Below, piece by piece: positions 6,562-15,083 of a stretch of 25,769 nt of DNA (within the stretch, counting starts at the first letter, position 1; the number at the start of each line of letters is the position of its first letter). Below the pieces are notes generated by a model. The model worked only from the letters and a program-made list of their open reading frames with translations, ran no database searches and was not told the DNA's origin. Origin of the DNA: a virus. The stretch lies in IMG/VR virus record IMGVR_UViG_3300017917_003301, positions 1 through 25,769 of that record; one strand, 5' to 3'. The position numbers were made by a program, and so were the translations under genes.

Positions 6562-7458
6562 CTATTCATCTGTGGAAATAGCAACATCACTGGGCAACAT
6601 GTTAGGGTCCTTCTTGCCAGCATTTTGACGAGTCCATGAAGGATTAAGTCCGTTCATTTCCAAGATGTCATCACGGATGTTTTGCATTTTCTTTTCAATG
6701 TTTAATATTCGAGTAAATGAGTTTGTGATAGCGGCAGTGTAGTACGCAAACGGATTTTGTGATTTGGATTCATCAAATTGCAAACCAATTTGACTTAACT
6801 GTAGCAATGCCTGCCCGCGCATTTCTTCGTTGTAAGTGTAGCCGCGCCAGTTTGAACGTGTGGCATAGCGTTCGCACAGTTTCATAAACATCATGGCCAA
6901 TTTGCGTGTCATGGTTCCATGATCTCGACTGTACTCGCCGTGTTCTAAATCGCCTTTCCAGTGCGATTTGCCTACGATATAAGGTACTTTATGCTCGTTG
7001 ATTCTGTAGTGAAAGAACGGAGGAAAATTCAATCTGACATGTGTGGGATCCAACAAAGGCTCTTCAACAATGTCTGCTATAGGGTCCTCTACTGCATCAT
7101 CTAAGTCTAAAATGTCTTCTAAACGACGCTTTTTTGCGGCAGTTTTGCTGACTTTTTTGGGTGCTAGTGGTATATGTTCCCACGTTGTGACTCTAAAAAC
7201 CAAGTCTGTATTGGGGATTTTTTTAGGATCTAACACTACACCGGTTTCACGTTTGATGCGATCTGCACGATTTCTTCGTGCTTCTGCAATGGTTTTTTGA
7301 TTTATTTTTGCAACACTAGGCAAAATAATATCATACTGATGATCTGTGACAGGGTCTCTGTAACTGCAATATGTATTTTTGCTAAGGTGTATTTCTTTTA
7401 AAATATCTCTATTGTTGAGATAGTTGACCTTGGGTGCGGTCTTGGGAATAGCTGTCAT
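6562..7458 (-). CDS. 55: Late-transcription sigma factor, gp55-like
   Basis: The N-terminus KVNYLNNRDILKEI matches the start of T4 gp55 (KYNYVNNKELL), and residues around 200-270 (GYTYNEEMRGQALLQL, FDESKSQNPFAYYTAAITN, FTRILNIEKK) match its sigma region 2-like part, which recognises the TATAAATA late promoter box. At 298 residues it is far longer than T4 gp55 (185); an insert of roughly 110 residues, with a basic then acidic stretch (KKVSKTAAKKRR, DLDDAVEDP), separates the two conserved parts. The C-terminus (LPSDVAISTDE) does not resemble the hydrophobic clamp-binding tail of T4 gp55. GGAG lies nine bases before the ATG. It is the first gene of the minus operon, driven by the promoter at 7484-7511. 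Confidence 0.88.
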   Translation of the reverse strand: MTAIPKTAPKVNYLNNRDILKEIHLSKNTYCSYRDPVTDHQYDIILPSVAKINQKTIAEARRNRADRIKRETGVVLDPKKIPNTDLVFRVTTWEHIPLAPKKVSKTAAKKRRLEDILDLDDAVEDPIADIVEEPLLDPTHVRLNFPPFFHYRINEHKVPYIVGKSHWKGDLEHGEYSRDHGTMTRKLAMMFMKLCERYATRSNWRGYTYNEEMRGQALLQLSQIGLQFDESKSQNPFAYYTAAITNSFTRILNIEKKMQNIRDDILEMNGLNPSWTRQNAGKKDPNMLPSDVAISTDE

Positions 7459-7483
7459 CTATTTTTTCTCCAGAGTATTACTT

Positions 7484-7511
7484 ATTGTAGCACAAAAACA
7501 ACACTTGTCAA
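7484..7511 (-). promoter_or_regulatory. Sigma70-type promoter for the gp55-gp47-gp46 operon
   Basis: On the minus strand TTGACA (7511-7506), a perfect -35, is followed after 16 bases by TACAAT (7489-7484), a five-of-six -10 preceded by TGC as in extended -10 promoters. The expected start is near 7477, giving a leader of about 19 bases that contains the GGAG ribosome site at 7471-7468 and the gp55 ATG at 7458. The match to the host-polymerase consensus suggests early or middle expression without phage factors. Confidence 0.75.
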
Positions 7512-7543
7512 CCTTTTTCTTTAAAGACGCCGTTTAAAAAATG

Positions 7544-7551
7544 GTTAAATA
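7544..7551 (+). promoter_or_regulatory. Late-promoter-like box before the baseplate operon
   Basis: GTTAAATA matches six of eight bases of the T4 late box TATAAATA. By T4 spacing transcription would begin near 7557, just before a GAGGA ribosome site (7558-7562) and the ATG at 7570. It lies beside the divergent gp55 promoter. The next bases (CGCTATGAG) partly resemble those after the two other boxes in the window. Confidence 0.5.
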
Positions 7552-7569
7552 CGCTATGAGGACCATGAC

Positions 7570-8799
7570 ATGGCAATAACGTTTTTTCCCGAAGATCAAA
7601 ATCCCGACGAGGATCCAGAGCTTCCGCAGCCGCCCGAAGCTGAGCCCGTTGAAGAATTCTTCGCTGAACCGCTGGGGTTACCGCCAGGTGCAGAGCCTGA
7701 CGAAGAACCACCTGTGGAAAGTTTTGAGCCACTCAACCAAGACTTGCCTGAAGATCAATTTGTTGAACGTGATGGGTTATTTGTGTTGGCCAGTGAAGCT
7801 GAACCTGTGCCTGACGAGGATGGATTTGTAGAAACACCAAGCGGACTGCGTGTTCTCAAGGAAGATCTTGACGCAGAAAATGACGAAGCTGTATTCCGCC
7901 AACAACAAGAAGAGCAGGATGGGCCGTTCCAGTTGGGCTTTGATAATGAAACACTAAACGAAATTTCAACCAAAGCTCGCTTGACAGCCGCACAGCAACA
8001 AGCCACGATACAACAGCGATACAATCAAACTACCCAAGGCGATTGGCGTGTACGGTTGCGTTTGGCACCGGGTGCTAACTATCTTTATAACGATCCCAGC
8101 AATACATTGTTGGCGCCACTGCGTACCAGCAACGGTGTGATATTTCCGTATACACCAACTATTTCCACCAGTTTCAATGCTAACTATGACAAGTATGATT
8201 TGACACACTCAAACTATCGTGGATATTTTTACAAAAACTCCACAGTAGGTGACATACAAATAGTGGGTACCTTTACAGCACAAGACACTAGCGAAGCAGA
8301 GTACTTGTTAGCTGTATTGGTATTTTTCCGTTCAGTAACAAAAATGTTCTATGGTAAAGATCCACAGCGCGGCGCACCGCCACCTTTGGTAGAATTATCA
8401 GGCTACGGGCAATATCAGTTTAACAATCATCCTTGTTTGGTCACAAGTTTTAATTTTAGTTTGCCCAATGACGTAGACTATATCCGCATCACTCCCAACA
8501 ATCAAGGTATTAACCTTAGCAATCGTCGTAATCAGGTCAGTTCAAGTCCGCTCAGCACTATACAAAGTGTGTTGAGTAGATTACAAAATGCAGGCTTGCC
8601 TCGAGGTGCTGTAGGTTCTCCCGGCGACCTTGGCACAGTATCTTCAACTGTGGCTGGATTAGGACAAACTACCTATGTGCCCACAAAAATGGAAATACAA
8701 ATAACACTGTTACCGGTACAAACAAGATCACAAGTAAGCCAGCAGTTCAGTGTCAAAAACTTTTCCAATGGTAACTTGCTCAAAGGAGGATTCTGGTAA
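7570..8799 (+). CDS. Baseplate tail-tube cap / tube initiator protein (gp48/gp54-like)
   Basis: 409 residues. The first 120 are very acidic and proline-rich, with EPLGLPPGAEPDE, and look disordered. From about 145 a folded part begins; FPYTPTISTSFNANYD, LTHSNYRGYFYKNS, VGDIQIVGTFTAQD, SGYGQYQFNNHPCLVTSF and LPNDVDYI resemble the tube-cap or tube-initiator baseplate proteins of T4-like aquatic phages, usually called gp48. Such proteins join the tube to the hub. The order cap-gp53-hub-spike-gp25-gp6 supports this. A GAGGA ribosome site lies seven bases before the ATG, and a late-type box precedes it. The gene overlaps gp53 by one base (TAATG). The choice between gp48 and gp54 cannot be made from sequence reading alone, and the acidic head is unusual. 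Confidence 0.7.
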   Translation: MAITFFPEDQNPDEDPELPQPPEAEPVEEFFAEPLGLPPGAEPDEEPPVESFEPLNQDLPEDQFVERDGLFVLASEAEPVPDEDGFVETPSGLRVLKEDLDAENDEAVFRQQQEEQDGPFQLGFDNETLNEISTKARLTAAQQQATIQQRYNQTTQGDWRVRLRLAPGANYLYNDPSNTLLAPLRTSNGVIFPYTPTISTSFNANYDKYDLTHSNYRGYFYKNSTVGDIQIVGTFTAQDTSEAEYLLAVLVFFRSVTKMFYGKDPQRGAPPPLVELSGYGQYQFNNHPCLVTSFNFSLPNDVDYIRITPNNQGINLSNRRNQVSSSPLSTIQSVLSRLQNAGLPRGAVGSPGDLGTVSSTVAGLGQTTYVPTKMEIQITLLPVQTRSQVSQQFSVKNFSNGNLLKGGFW

Positions 8800-9098
8800 T
8801 GGCCAATTACGACGCAACCAGTCCGTACTTTCTTACACAGTACAGTCAGTTCTTTCTTGAAACCATGGTCAATAGACCTATCCCACAAGAAAGTGACGAC
8901 TTGCAGTTTTCAATTAATTTAACATATCAGTATAGACCTGATTTGTTGGCATACGATTTATATGGCACAGGTACGCTGTGGTGGGTGTTTTATCAACGCA
9001 ACCCCAACACGCTGACTAAACCTCCATTGGATTTCCGAGTAGGCACAAAAATTTATCTACCAAAAGAATCAACATTGAAATCAGTTCTGGGGTATTAA
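8799..9098 (+). CDS. 53: Baseplate wedge protein, gp53-like
   Basis: 99 residues, shorter than T4 gp53 (196). The segment YQYRPDLLAYDLYGTGTLWW, then RNPN, and FRVGTKIYLP fits the gp53 core, a LysM-like fold seen in baseplate wedge proteins that lock wedges to the hub. An ideal ribosome site AGGAGG (8784-8789) lies nine bases before an ATG that overlaps the previous stop. Downstream lies the hub-like gene after three bases. The reduced length is common in such aquatic T4-like phages and does not look like a truncation, since both ends are compact. Confidence 0.8.
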   Translation: MANYDATSPYFLTQYSQFFLETMVNRPIPQESDDLQFSINLTYQYRPDLLAYDLYGTGTLWWVFYQRNPNTLTKPPLDFRVGTKIYLPKESTLKSVLGY

Positions 9099-9101
9099 AA
9101 T

Positions 9102-12038
9102 ATGGCAGATCCGATACTACCAGACACACTGGAAGACGGTGACGGTGACCTAGGACTCGATCCAGAAGTCATCACACTAGAAGACAGTCAGTCTGTAAAC
9201 GAATATGAACCTGATTATCAAGGGGAGTTATTGCCCGAGCCCCTGGAACTACCGCCGGGTGCTGAACCCGACGAAGCCACTGCACTCAACGAAGAAGACG
9301 GTCCTATATTACTCAACGAAGAATCAGCAGATTTGACCACCAGCCCTGGTGCAGGGTCTAACGATGACGCCGGTGGCGGTGGAGTTAACACCGGAACATT
9401 TAATACCACAGGTACACCCAGCAATTCTGCCGCTGGTGGGGCTAATGGAAAAATAACACCACAACCCAATGTGCTAGATAGATTTGCCACATACACTTAC
9501 AACGCATCAGTGTACATGATGACCACTGAGCAATTTGAAGCATATACTCGAAGCGGTCGTCGCAACGTGCAAGGTTATAATTTATTGTTCCAAAGCGGTG
9601 GTGCACCCAACAACGTTGGAGGACCAAACGGGGGAGTAGGTGGTGCCAACTCTGGTCGCAATCCATTCTTTCCCTTAGATTACTACATTGACAGCATTAC
9701 CATAAACAACAGTTTGTTTGGTAAGAGTACCAATGCCGCGCACAGTGTGGTAGACATGAAGTTTACTGTGATTGAACCAAACGGTATCAGTTTAATTGAC
9801 AACATTTACAAAGCCGCGCAGGATCTAGCACCGCGCACAGCCGCTGGCAGTGTTAACTATGCAGCCTCGGTGTATCTCATGGTAATCCGTTTTTACGGAC
9901 AAGACATCAACGGCAATATACAGCGTGTGGGCGCAGCCGATTCTAGAACAGGACTCAGCGACGCCGATGCTTTGGTGGAAAAATTCATACCTTTTAGAAT
10001 CAAAGAAATCAAGTTTTCTGTTTCCAATCGCCTGGTCACATATGAATTTGATACAGCACCCGTGGGACAAATGATTGGGGCTGGCACACGACGCGGAACA
10101 ATACCAGCAGACATTGAATTATCTGCAACCACTGTGGGCGCAATGCTCACAGGGGAAGCGCAATACAGTGGTGCAACGTCATCGGCAGCCAATCCCGGAG
10201 CCAGCACTACGCCAGGCACTGGGGCCGAAGACGACGGTAGAACTAGTAGCAGTGTACCAGGCAACGAAAACCCTGCTAGTCCAGCCAAGGCCAATAATGC
10301 GCCCAACAACAAAAAGACAATCAAACAAGGCTTGATTGCAGCCATGAACGAGTTTCAAAAGGAACTGGTCAAAAAGAAAATATATGAAGTGGCTGACGAA
10401 TATGTGCTGGAATTTGCCAACGGCGCCGAAGCCATACGTGACGGTAAAATAGCCAAGCCTGATAAAAAAGTCAATAAAAGTGCCACACCAATGAGTGCGG
10501 CTCCTAGTCAAAACACACAGAGTGCTAGCCCAGACAAAAGCAACATGGATGTCACTGCACGTAATTGGGGAGTCACTGCTGGTATGCAATTGGTACAAGT
10601 TATAGACTTGATCATACGTAACAGCAGTTACATCACTGACCAGGCTCTGGTGGTGATTGATGAGGAAACCGGAAAGCCGGTACCTAATCCCAAGGCAGGT
10701 AGCAAAGGCATGAAGTGGTTTACCATTGCCATGAAAGCCACACAGCTAGATTATGATAAAAAGCGTAACGATCATGCATATCGTATTACCTATATCATTG
10801 AACCTTATACCCTGACTGATTTTAACAGTCCGTATTTTCCTATAGGCAATTTCCGCGGAGTACACAAACGTTATCCCTATTGGTTCACTGGTGAAAACAC
10901 ACAGGTGTTAGATTATCAAGCCAGCTTTAATAAACTGTACAACTTGACAATGAGTGGGCCTGATGGAACCAGCAATCTCAGCAAGATACGAGAAAAGTAC
11001 ACTTCTAGCATGCGAGATATTGCATTCTATCAGTACCAGGCACGCAGTACAGAATCAGCACAAGGCGCCGAAGGCAAAGCTAACGAACTGGCAGCGTCAG
11101 CCGCTGAATATTTGTACAACCCCAGCGACAATGCCAATGCCAAGATACGTATTGTTGGCGATCCTGCTTGGATTCAACAAGGATCAGTGACCAACGTCAT
11201 TAACAGCAAGAGTGTAGTGTATTCTCCATTCTTACCTGACGGTACTATAAACTTTGACGTCAACGACGTTATGTTTGAGATTTCTTGGCAAAAGCCCCAG
11301 GACTATGATTTAGTTTCAGGTATCGCAGATCCTTATTCTACGCCGGGTAGAACTTTTGGAGATCGTACGCCTGGACAGAGTGTGGTATATCGTGCTAGAA
11401 CAGTCACGAGCGAATTCCGCCAAGGAAAATTTGAACAAACTATTGATGGCACACTGTATAACTATCCAGTTCCTAGTGGCGCCAACAAGGCCACAACTGC
11501 TAGCAATCCTGTATCCAACTCGTCCTCATCTAATACTGGCAATGATGGCTATGATGGTGCGTCAGGATCAGACACCAGTGATAATTCAGACAGTCAACGT
11601 GAACCGCTGGGAGAACAAACCATTAACACTGGTGATCGTACCAGCGGTGATCAAAACGACAGCGACGAAGAATTGGTACAGTTGGGTGGCCCAGGTTTTG
11701 ACGACTTCTCGCAAAGCGCAGAATACGAAAACTATGGCAGTGGCGGCCCAGTAGCCGAACCCGATTTGGCATTGATTGATCCTGGATCAGAGAGTGGAGA
11801 GTTTGAAGATACACAACCAACTCCAGCTGACGACGCGGCGCCGGCCGAAGCCGATGGTGATGTTGACAGCAACGGTGAAGTGGTGGGATCGGGACTCAGT
11901 GATGGATTGCCCACAGCAGGTAGAATAACATCGTCACAGCGTGCGCAGATAAATCAAAACATAAGATCAATTGATGGGTTTGATATAGAACTCAATCCCG
12001 AACCAGGAACACCGCAAATAATAGCAAGAGATTGGTAA
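9102..12038 (+). CDS. Large baseplate hub-like structural protein
   Basis: 978 residues. An acidic head (1-75, with EPLELPPGAEPDE) and a Gly/Ser/Asn-rich linker lead to a folded part from about 125 (VLDRFATYTYNASVYMMT). A second folded part (about 490-620) contains WGVTAGMQLVQVIDLIIRNS, WFTIAMKATQLDYDKKRND and IEPYTLTDFNSPYFPIGNF. The last 190 residues are again acidic, Gly/Ser-rich and probably disordered. Position between gp53 and the gp5-like spike is where a gp27-type hub would be expected, and the folded parts read like hub proteins of marine T4-like phages, but direct homology to T4 gp27 is not visible. A GGGG ribosome site lies nine bases before the ATG. The head motif is shared with the tube-cap gene. 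Confidence 0.6.
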   Translation: MADPILPDTLEDGDGDLGLDPEVITLEDSQSVNEYEPDYQGELLPEPLELPPGAEPDEATALNEEDGPILLNEESADLTTSPGAGSNDDAGGGGVNTGTFNTTGTPSNSAAGGANGKITPQPNVLDRFATYTYNASVYMMTTEQFEAYTRSGRRNVQGYNLLFQSGGAPNNVGGPNGGVGGANSGRNPFFPLDYYIDSITINNSLFGKSTNAAHSVVDMKFTVIEPNGISLIDNIYKAAQDLAPRTAAGSVNYAASVYLMVIRFYGQDINGNIQRVGAADSRTGLSDADALVEKFIPFRIKEIKFSVSNRLVTYEFDTAPVGQMIGAGTRRGTIPADIELSATTVGAMLTGEAQYSGATSSAANPGASTTPGTGAEDDGRTSSSVPGNENPASPAKANNAPNNKKTIKQGLIAAMNEFQKELVKKKIYEVADEYVLEFANGAEAIRDGKIAKPDKKVNKSATPMSAAPSQNTQSASPDKSNMDVTARNWGVTAGMQLVQVIDLIIRNSSYITDQALVVIDEETGKPVPNPKAGSKGMKWFTIAMKATQLDYDKKRNDHAYRITYIIEPYTLTDFNSPYFPIGNFRGVHKRYPYWFTGENTQVLDYQASFNKLYNLTMSGPDGTSNLSKIREKYTSSMRDIAFYQYQARSTESAQGAEGKANELAASAAEYLYNPSDNANAKIRIVGDPAWIQQGSVTNVINSKSVVYSPFLPDGTINFDVNDVMFEISWQKPQDYDLVSGIADPYSTPGRTFGDRTPGQSVVYRARTVTSEFRQGKFEQTIDGTLYNYPVPSGANKATTASNPVSNSSSSNTGNDGYDGASGSDTSDNSDSQREPLGEQTINTGDRTSGDQNDSDEELVQLGGPGFDDFSQSAEYENYGSGGPVAEPDLALIDPGSESGEFEDTQPTPADDAAPAEADGDVDSNGEVVGSGLSDGLPTAGRITSSQRAQINQNIRSIDGFDIELNPEPGTPQIIARDW

Positions 12039-12041
12039 AAC

Positions 12042-13541
12042 ATGGCAGAAGAGATACAACGAAGTCGGGGTCGTCCCAGTAATTACAAACAAGATCGTGG
12101 TGGTACTCCATCAGAATACGGTCCCTATGTAGGAATTGTAAAAAACAACGTGGATCCCACCCGTTCAGGGCGTCTTCAGGTTTATATTGAAGCATTTGGT
12201 GACGGTGGCGAAAACGATGACAACAAATGGGTAACTGTAAGTTATCTACCACCGTTTTATGGTGCTACCCCGCCAGGCGGCGCAGCCAAAGAGGGAACAG
12301 GCGGCTACCCTGGTAACCAAAACAGTTACGGCATGTGGTTCACGCCACCCGACGTGGGTGTTACTGTTGTGTGTATATTTGTCAACGGAGATCGCAGTCA
12401 AGGGTATTACATTGGCGCAGTGCCCGAAAATGGTATCAATCACATGGTACCGGCCATTGGCGCAGAAAAAAATTATATCCCCGGCAACGCAAATCAAAAA
12501 ACATATTTTGCCAATGCACCGTTGATGCCCGTGACAGAAATCAACAACAACAATACCAAAATAGACAACAATGCTAGATTCTTTGATCAGCCCAAGCCCA
12601 TACAAAGTGTTGTGGCTGCCAGCTTTTTCCAGCAAGGTGTTGCCAAAGATATCGAACGCGGTCCTATACGCAGTAGCAGTCAGCGAGAAAGTCCCAGTGC
12701 TGTGTTTGGTATATCTACTCCGGGTATCCCTATCTATCAAGGTGGCTTAACACCCAAAGATGCTAGACAAAAATTAAATTCAGGCACAGTCAAACCCAAT
12801 GAAATCCGTGTGATTGGTCGCATGGGAGGCCATACATTTGTCATGGATGACGGTGACATTGATGGCAACAATCAACTTTTTAGATTGCGCACGGCCAAGG
12901 GTCATCAGATTACCATGAATGATTCAGGTAACTTTTTACAGATCATGCATGCCAACGGACAAAGCTGGATCGAACTAGGAGTTGAGGGCACGATAGATTT
13001 GTTTAGCACAAACAGTGTAAACATACGCACACAGGGAGATATTAATTTTCATGCCGACCAAGACATTAACATGTACGCTGGTCGAGACATCAAAATGAAA
13101 AGCGCAGCCAACACCACCATTGAGGCCGCAGTCAATTTGGATCTAATTGCTCAAGCAGGTATGAGCCTATACAGCAAAGCCACAATTGGTATCAAGGCTG
13201 ATGGTAGTTTAGCCCTGCAAAGCGAAGGCGGAAGTTGGAACGGTGGCGGTAGTTTGGCGTTTACCGGTGGTGGCATTGACCTCAATGGTCCAGCGGCTGC
13301 CGCTGTAGAAGCACCTACTCCAATACAAAAAACAATATTGGACGACACTAAGTTTAGTAGCAGTACCGGTTGGCAAGTAGATCCTGGAAAATTAGAAAGT
13401 ATTGTAACACGGGCTCCTACACATGAACCTTACCCATATCACAACAAAGGGGTTGATGTCAAGGTGGTATTTGAAGAAGGATCTGCCCCACCACCGGCCA
13501 GTGAGCCCGTACCAGGGGGAGTGGAGATACAAGCACTATGA
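12042..13541 (+). CDS. 5: Central spike protein, gp5-like, without lysozyme domain
   Basis: 499 residues. Positions about 25-130 (YVGIVKNNVDPTRSGRLQVY, WFTPPDVGVTVVCIFVNGD, GYYIGAVP) match the OB-fold of gp5/VgrG spikes. Residues about 255-410 have the short alternating repeats of a triple-stranded beta-helix (INFHADQDINMYAGRDIKMK and flanking units). The 130-250 segment has no lysozyme-like sequence, whereas T4 gp5 carries a lysozyme there. The C-terminus (EPYPYHNKGVDV) is proline-rich. The protein should sit at the tip of the tail tube and pierce the outer membrane, without its own peptidoglycan cutting. It starts four bases after the hub gene and overlaps the next gene by four bases (ATGA). 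Confidence 0.85.
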   Translation: MAEEIQRSRGRPSNYKQDRGGTPSEYGPYVGIVKNNVDPTRSGRLQVYIEAFGDGGENDDNKWVTVSYLPPFYGATPPGGAAKEGTGGYPGNQNSYGMWFTPPDVGVTVVCIFVNGDRSQGYYIGAVPENGINHMVPAIGAEKNYIPGNANQKTYFANAPLMPVTEINNNNTKIDNNARFFDQPKPIQSVVAASFFQQGVAKDIERGPIRSSSQRESPSAVFGISTPGIPIYQGGLTPKDARQKLNSGTVKPNEIRVIGRMGGHTFVMDDGDIDGNNQLFRLRTAKGHQITMNDSGNFLQIMHANGQSWIELGVEGTIDLFSTNSVNIRTQGDINFHADQDINMYAGRDIKMKSAANTTIEAAVNLDLIAQAGMSLYSKATIGIKADGSLALQSEGGSWNGGGSLAFTGGGIDLNGPAAAAVEAPTPIQKTILDDTKFSSSTGWQVDPGKLESIVTRAPTHEPYPYHNKGVDVKVVFEEGSAPPPASEPVPGGVEIQAL

Positions 13542-14692
13542 GTCAATTTACTTTTATTGATCCTGAAACTGGGAGAGAGTTTGTAGTCAAAGGCGGTGGT
13601 GGTCTTACCGAAGATCAGGCGTTTGAAATTTACAGCCAACAAAAAGATACTGGAGCATTGATCAATCTCAAACCCGGTGATATACTCAGCGCAGTAAGTC
13701 AAGCAGCCGCTGGACTAAACAGTGCTATTTCACAAGTTGCACAGGCTGCCGCAGGTATTGCTGGTGGTGTAACAGGGGCATTGGGTGGTGCGATTAATCG
13801 AGCAACACAGGTTGCTACAGGATTAGTATCGGCCCCTACACTCAGTAATGGACTATCGGGTGCCCTGGCCACAGCAAAGTCATTGGCCAGTACCACACTA
13901 TCGGGCATTGCCAATGCCGCAAAAAATTTACCTGTTACAAATGGTATCAACATTGCAAATTATGCCAAACAAGCCTCGGCACTGATGCCGATACAGTCTG
14001 TCCCCAAAGGATTGGTGCCTACATCTTTACCTATAGCAGGTTTAAGCACTAACAATCTCACAGCTACATTGGCACAGGCTCAGCGATTAGTAGGACAAAG
14101 CGCCGGCGCACTTACTAACACAGCTGGTTTGGGCAAATACGGGCTAGATTGCACACAGCTAGAACGTGCTGGTTTTGTAAAACCAGGCACAGCCGGAAAA
14201 TATTTGGCCAGCAGTGTTGGTAATTTAACTTCGGTACTAAACAGCCCAGCAGTGTGGACCGGCAAAGGCGGCGTTACTGACGTAAACAAACTGTTATCTT
14301 CGGTGCCCAAACAAGATGCTATACAGCAAGAATTAATGGCCAAAGGCCTGCAAAGTGTAGCACAGCTAGGAATACCTGTGGATAAATTAAATCCACAACA
14401 GCTAGCTGGCACAGCACTCAATGCCGCAAAATCTGCTGGTGACACACTAAAATGGGCCGCAGGCCAAGCATTGCCTGCATCAACTCTGGATAGTTTTAAC
14501 GCCAATGCTAGAGACGCATCATTTGCAGTAGATTTCAGCGATGAAAAGATTGACAGTGCAATGAGCGATGAAGTTGTTCCACCAGCAGCCACAAATACTG
14601 TAAATCGCGACACACTCAATGCCGCGGTCACACGCATTGTTGGCAACAAGAAAATCCCCGGTGTTGACTATACAGATGAGCCTGGTGCCTAA
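13538..14692 (+). CDS. Ala-rich baseplate-associated protein, possibly wall-related
   Basis: 384 residues. It opens FTFIDPETGREFVVKGGGG and TGALINLKPGD, then has a long Ala/Gly/Leu-rich, helix-prone stretch (45-160). From about 195 a compact region follows: GLGKYGLDCTQLERAGFVKP, then SPAVWTGKGGV and LMAKGLQSVAQLG. The latter pattern recalls segments in other phage tail proteins linked to cell-wall contact, but I cannot name a family or see catalytic residues. Its start overlaps the spike stop (ATGA), with GGAG 11 bases upstream, so it is translationally coupled to the spike. Since the spike lacks a lysozyme, this protein is a candidate to supply that role; that is inference only. Confidence 0.65.
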   Translation: MSQFTFIDPETGREFVVKGGGGLTEDQAFEIYSQQKDTGALINLKPGDILSAVSQAAAGLNSAISQVAQAAAGIAGGVTGALGGAINRATQVATGLVSAPTLSNGLSGALATAKSLASTTLSGIANAAKNLPVTNGINIANYAKQASALMPIQSVPKGLVPTSLPIAGLSTNNLTATLAQAQRLVGQSAGALTNTAGLGKYGLDCTQLERAGFVKPGTAGKYLASSVGNLTSVLNSPAVWTGKGGVTDVNKLLSSVPKQDAIQQELMAKGLQSVAQLGIPVDKLNPQQLAGTALNAAKSAGDTLKWAAGQALPASTLDSFNANARDASFAVDFSDEKIDSAMSDEVVPPAATNTVNRDTLNAAVTRIVGNKKIPGVDYTDEPGA

Positions 14693-14694
14693 CC

Positions 14695-14702
14695 CATAAA
14701 TA
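14695..14702 (+). promoter_or_regulatory. Late-promoter-like box before gp25
   Basis: CATAAATA matches seven of eight bases of the T4 late box. By T4 spacing the start would fall at about the gp25 ATG (14708), giving a leaderless message, and no good ribosome site is seen there. The box is followed by TTGATA, as the box before gp6 is followed by CTGATA. Confidence 0.4.
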
Positions 14703-14707
14703 TTGAT

Positions 14708-15082
14708 ATGACAACATTTATAGGCTTCAGCACCATTGGACAAACCAAAAAGTTTACATTGCTTGATTTTCCCTTGATCAAGCGCGATTTACTTAATGCG
14801 TTTAATATCCGTCAAGGTGAACTACCTGGTCGTCCAGCCTATGGTACTGTGTTATGGGACTTTGTGTTTGAAAATCAAATTGAAGAATTACAACGCAATA
14901 TTGAAGCCGAAGTACAGCGTGTGGCCGGTGGAGATCCAAGAATACAGGTCAGCAACGTACAGGTATTCCCACAAGAAAACGGCATCCTGATTCAATTAGA
15001 AATCGCCGTTGTACCATCCACTAATGCAGAAATCCTAAGCATATTCTTTGACTTACAACAACGTCGCGCCAGCTATATCTAA
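14708..15082 (+). CDS. 25: Baseplate wedge protein gp25
   Basis: 124 residues, close to T4 gp25 (132). The gp25/TssE-like fold is shown by DFPLIKRDLLNAFNIRQGEL, GRPAYGTVLWDFVFE, NQIEELQRNIEAEV and DPRIQVSNVQV. gp25 sits in the inner baseplate wedge, helps start sheath assembly, and has counterparts in all contractile injection systems. It lies between the Ala-rich protein and gp6, the usual place in T4-like phages of this type. The ribosome site is weak, so coupling or leaderless translation is possible. Confidence 0.93.
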   Translation: MTTFIGFSTIGQTKKFTLLDFPLIKRDLLNAFNIRQGELPGRPAYGTVLWDFVFENQIEELQRNIEAEVQRVAGGDPRIQVSNVQVFPQENGILIQLEIAVVPSTNAEILSIFFDLQQRRASYI

Positions 15083-15083
15083 A

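Noticed and set aside
9893-10345. 150-codon minus-strand ORF opposite the hub-like gene
   Set aside because: It is antisense to a frame with coherent baseplate protein sequence and has no independent start signals.
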